64,000 nt of DNA from Spirochaetia bacterium (GTDB lineage Bacteria; Spirochaetota; UBA4802; UBA5550), in contig VFJS01000002.1 in assembly GCA_009885955.1 (NCBI GenBank), positions 62,001 through 126,000 of the forward strand, written 5' to 3'. The position numbers and the translations under genes are program-made. The notes beneath the pieces are model-generated. The model made no database searches, was not told the DNA's origin, and was given only the letters and a program-made list of their open reading frames with translations. Positions 63,188 to 64,000 of the stretch are shown here, one piece after another; positions within the stretch are counted from its first letter, which is position 1, and every line of letters starts with the position of its first letter.

Positions 63188-64000
63188 ATGAATAATGAAA
63201 TTGATTCATTTTTGGATTATCTTGCAATCGAAAAAAACTGCTCCCCGCATACGATTAAATCATACAGCCGTGACCTGTGTCAATTCACAGATTTTATTGT
63301 CGAGGTTTCCATTAATAATATGGAGTATGAAGTCAGCGCATCTGTTTATAATGGAGATGTTATACTTGATTCAATTGCAAAATGCGATATCACAGGCTTT
63401 ATCGAATACCTCTATGATAACCATTATAAGAGAATATCAATAGAAAGAAAAATCGCAGCAATCAGGTCGTTCTTTAAATATCTTGTAAACAGGGAACTGA
63501 TTCAACAAAATCCCGCCCTGGAGATATCCTATCCGCTGAAGGAAAGAAGACTCCCGAAATTTCTTTACATAGCTCAGATTAACAGGATACTCGATTTTTC
63601 TCCATCAACATTTATTGATTACAGGGACATGGCTATTTTATGCTCACTCTATTCAACCGGCACCAGGGTATCAGAACTTTCTGAATCTATCATAAATGAT
63701 CTGGACATGGCTAATGGCAGGCTTAAGGTTAAAGGGAAGGGCGGGGTTGAGAGAATTGTATTTTTAACAGGAGAAACCTGCATAGCGGTCAGGCTGTATC
63801 TTGCTGAAAGGAGCAGGAAATTCGGAGAAGTCAAGGGGCCCCTTTTCGTCAATAACAGGGGTTCAAGGATTTCGGTGAGAGGCATTTTTAATATTGTGCA
63901 TGGTAGGGTGGGGGATTCCGGCATCCTGGAAAAAGTTACTCCGCATACATACAGGCACAGTTTCGCGACAGAAATGCTGAACCAGGGAGCAGACATAAGG
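63188..64000 (+). CDS. xerC: Tyrosine recombinase XerC/XerD, 5' part
   Basis: The frame runs from ATG 63188 to the window end (271 residues shown, incomplete). The N-terminal SAM-like domain ('EKNCSPHTIKSYSRDLCQF') is followed by the catalytic domain with Arg in 'STGTRVSEL', Lys in 'KGKGGVERIVFL' and 'HTYRHSFATEML'. The second conserved His/Trp and the Tyr nucleophile lie beyond the edge. The topA-xerC order favours the chromosome-dimer recombinase XerC over a mobile integrase. The N-terminal region carries about 25 more residues than usual between helices. Confidence 0.93.
   Translation, partial: MNNEIDSFLDYLAIEKNCSPHTIKSYSRDLCQFTDFIVEVSINNMEYEVSASVYNGDVILDSIAKCDITGFIEYLYDNHYKRISIERKIAAIRSFFKYLVNRELIQQNPALEISYPLKERRLPKFLYIAQINRILDFSPSTFIDYRDMAILCSLYSTGTRVSELSESIINDLDMANGRLKVKGKGGVERIVFLTGETCIAVRLYLAERSRKFGEVKGPLFVNNRGSRISVRGIFNIVHGRVGDSGILEKVTPHTYRHSFATEMLNQGADIR

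Noticed and set aside
63188-64000. Phage or element integrase at the right edge
   Set aside because: Direct linkage to topA and sequence style favour the housekeeping XerC; no attachment site or mobile genes are seen.
1-64000. CRISPR array, tRNA, rRNA or insertion sequence
   Set aside because: No spaced direct repeats, cloverleaf, rRNA segments, transposase motifs or element-type terminal repeats were noticed in the gaps.

Overview
The window reads as an ordinary, densely coded bacterial chromosome from a diderm (Gram-negative-type) organism: a TonB-dependent receptor with a C-terminal Phe, another predicted outer-membrane barrel, many lipoproteins and periplasmic haem domains. Coding is AT-leaning with very AT-rich intergenic DNA. 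Rubrerythrin, superoxide reductase, ferritin and cytochrome bd together point to an anaerobe or microaerophile that meets oxygen. The topA-xerC order, SpoIIE-type phosphatase, class III cyclase and RRM protein would fit a spirochaete-like lineage, but this is inference and the phylum cannot be fixed from sequence reading alone. No rRNA, tRNA, CRISPR, insertion sequence or prophage was seen. The window cuts pgi at the left end and xerC at the right end.

Layout. 1-1.9 kb: end of pgi, a SpoIIE-type phosphatase and a CoA-binding protein. 2-5.5 kb: a zinc-ribbon membrane protein with a Znu-type zinc importer. 5.6-15 kb, minus strand: leucyl aminopeptidase, a cell-envelope cluster (GT39-like, PH-like, GtrA, LTA-synthase-like, methyltransferase) and two fatty-acid oxidation enzymes. 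15.2-26.5 kb: lipoprotein, Nnr, TonB-type receptor, M23 peptidase, rhomboid, FKBP, barrel protein, DUF333 lipoprotein, CsgG/FlgO-like TPR protein and a 70-aa HhH-like protein. 26.7-31.1 kb, minus strand: an oxidative-stress block perR-cydA-cydB, dfx, ftn, rbr. 31.3-36.2 kb: a c-haem sensor adenylate cyclase with a cytochrome lipoprotein, a ferredoxin-like protein with a Cys-rich MarR regulator, a DUF2400 protein and a Cys-rich MerR regulator. 36.7-39.9 kb: RRM protein and glycogen phosphorylase. 39.9-47.7 kb, minus strand: Liv-type ABC importer with two near-duplicate binding proteins and an acyl-CoA synthetase. 47.8-52.7 kb, minus strand: DedA, a QueG/RdhA-like iron-sulfur protein, a methyltransferase and a MoxR/VWA pair. 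52.9-57.9 kb: corrinoid protein, UroD-family methyltransferase, sensor kinase and MFS transporter. 57.9-64 kb: TlpA thioredoxin, MntP and TerC-type metal exporters, a second c-haem membrane protein, topA and xerC.

The most unusual unit is the translationally coupled corrinoid protein / UroD-family methyltransferase / hybrid sensor kinase set at 52.9-56.7 kb. It has no substrate methyltransferase or corrinoid activase nearby, and the methyltransferase seems to have lost the usual zinc-ligand cysteines, so it may be a sensing system rather than a catabolic one. Second comes the haem-linked signalling theme: a membrane adenylate cyclase with a periplasmic CxxCH, coupled to a P460-like cytochrome lipoprotein, and a stand-alone membrane CxxCH protein 27 kb away. 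Third is the PerR block, with a good PerR-box candidate in front of rubrerythrin.
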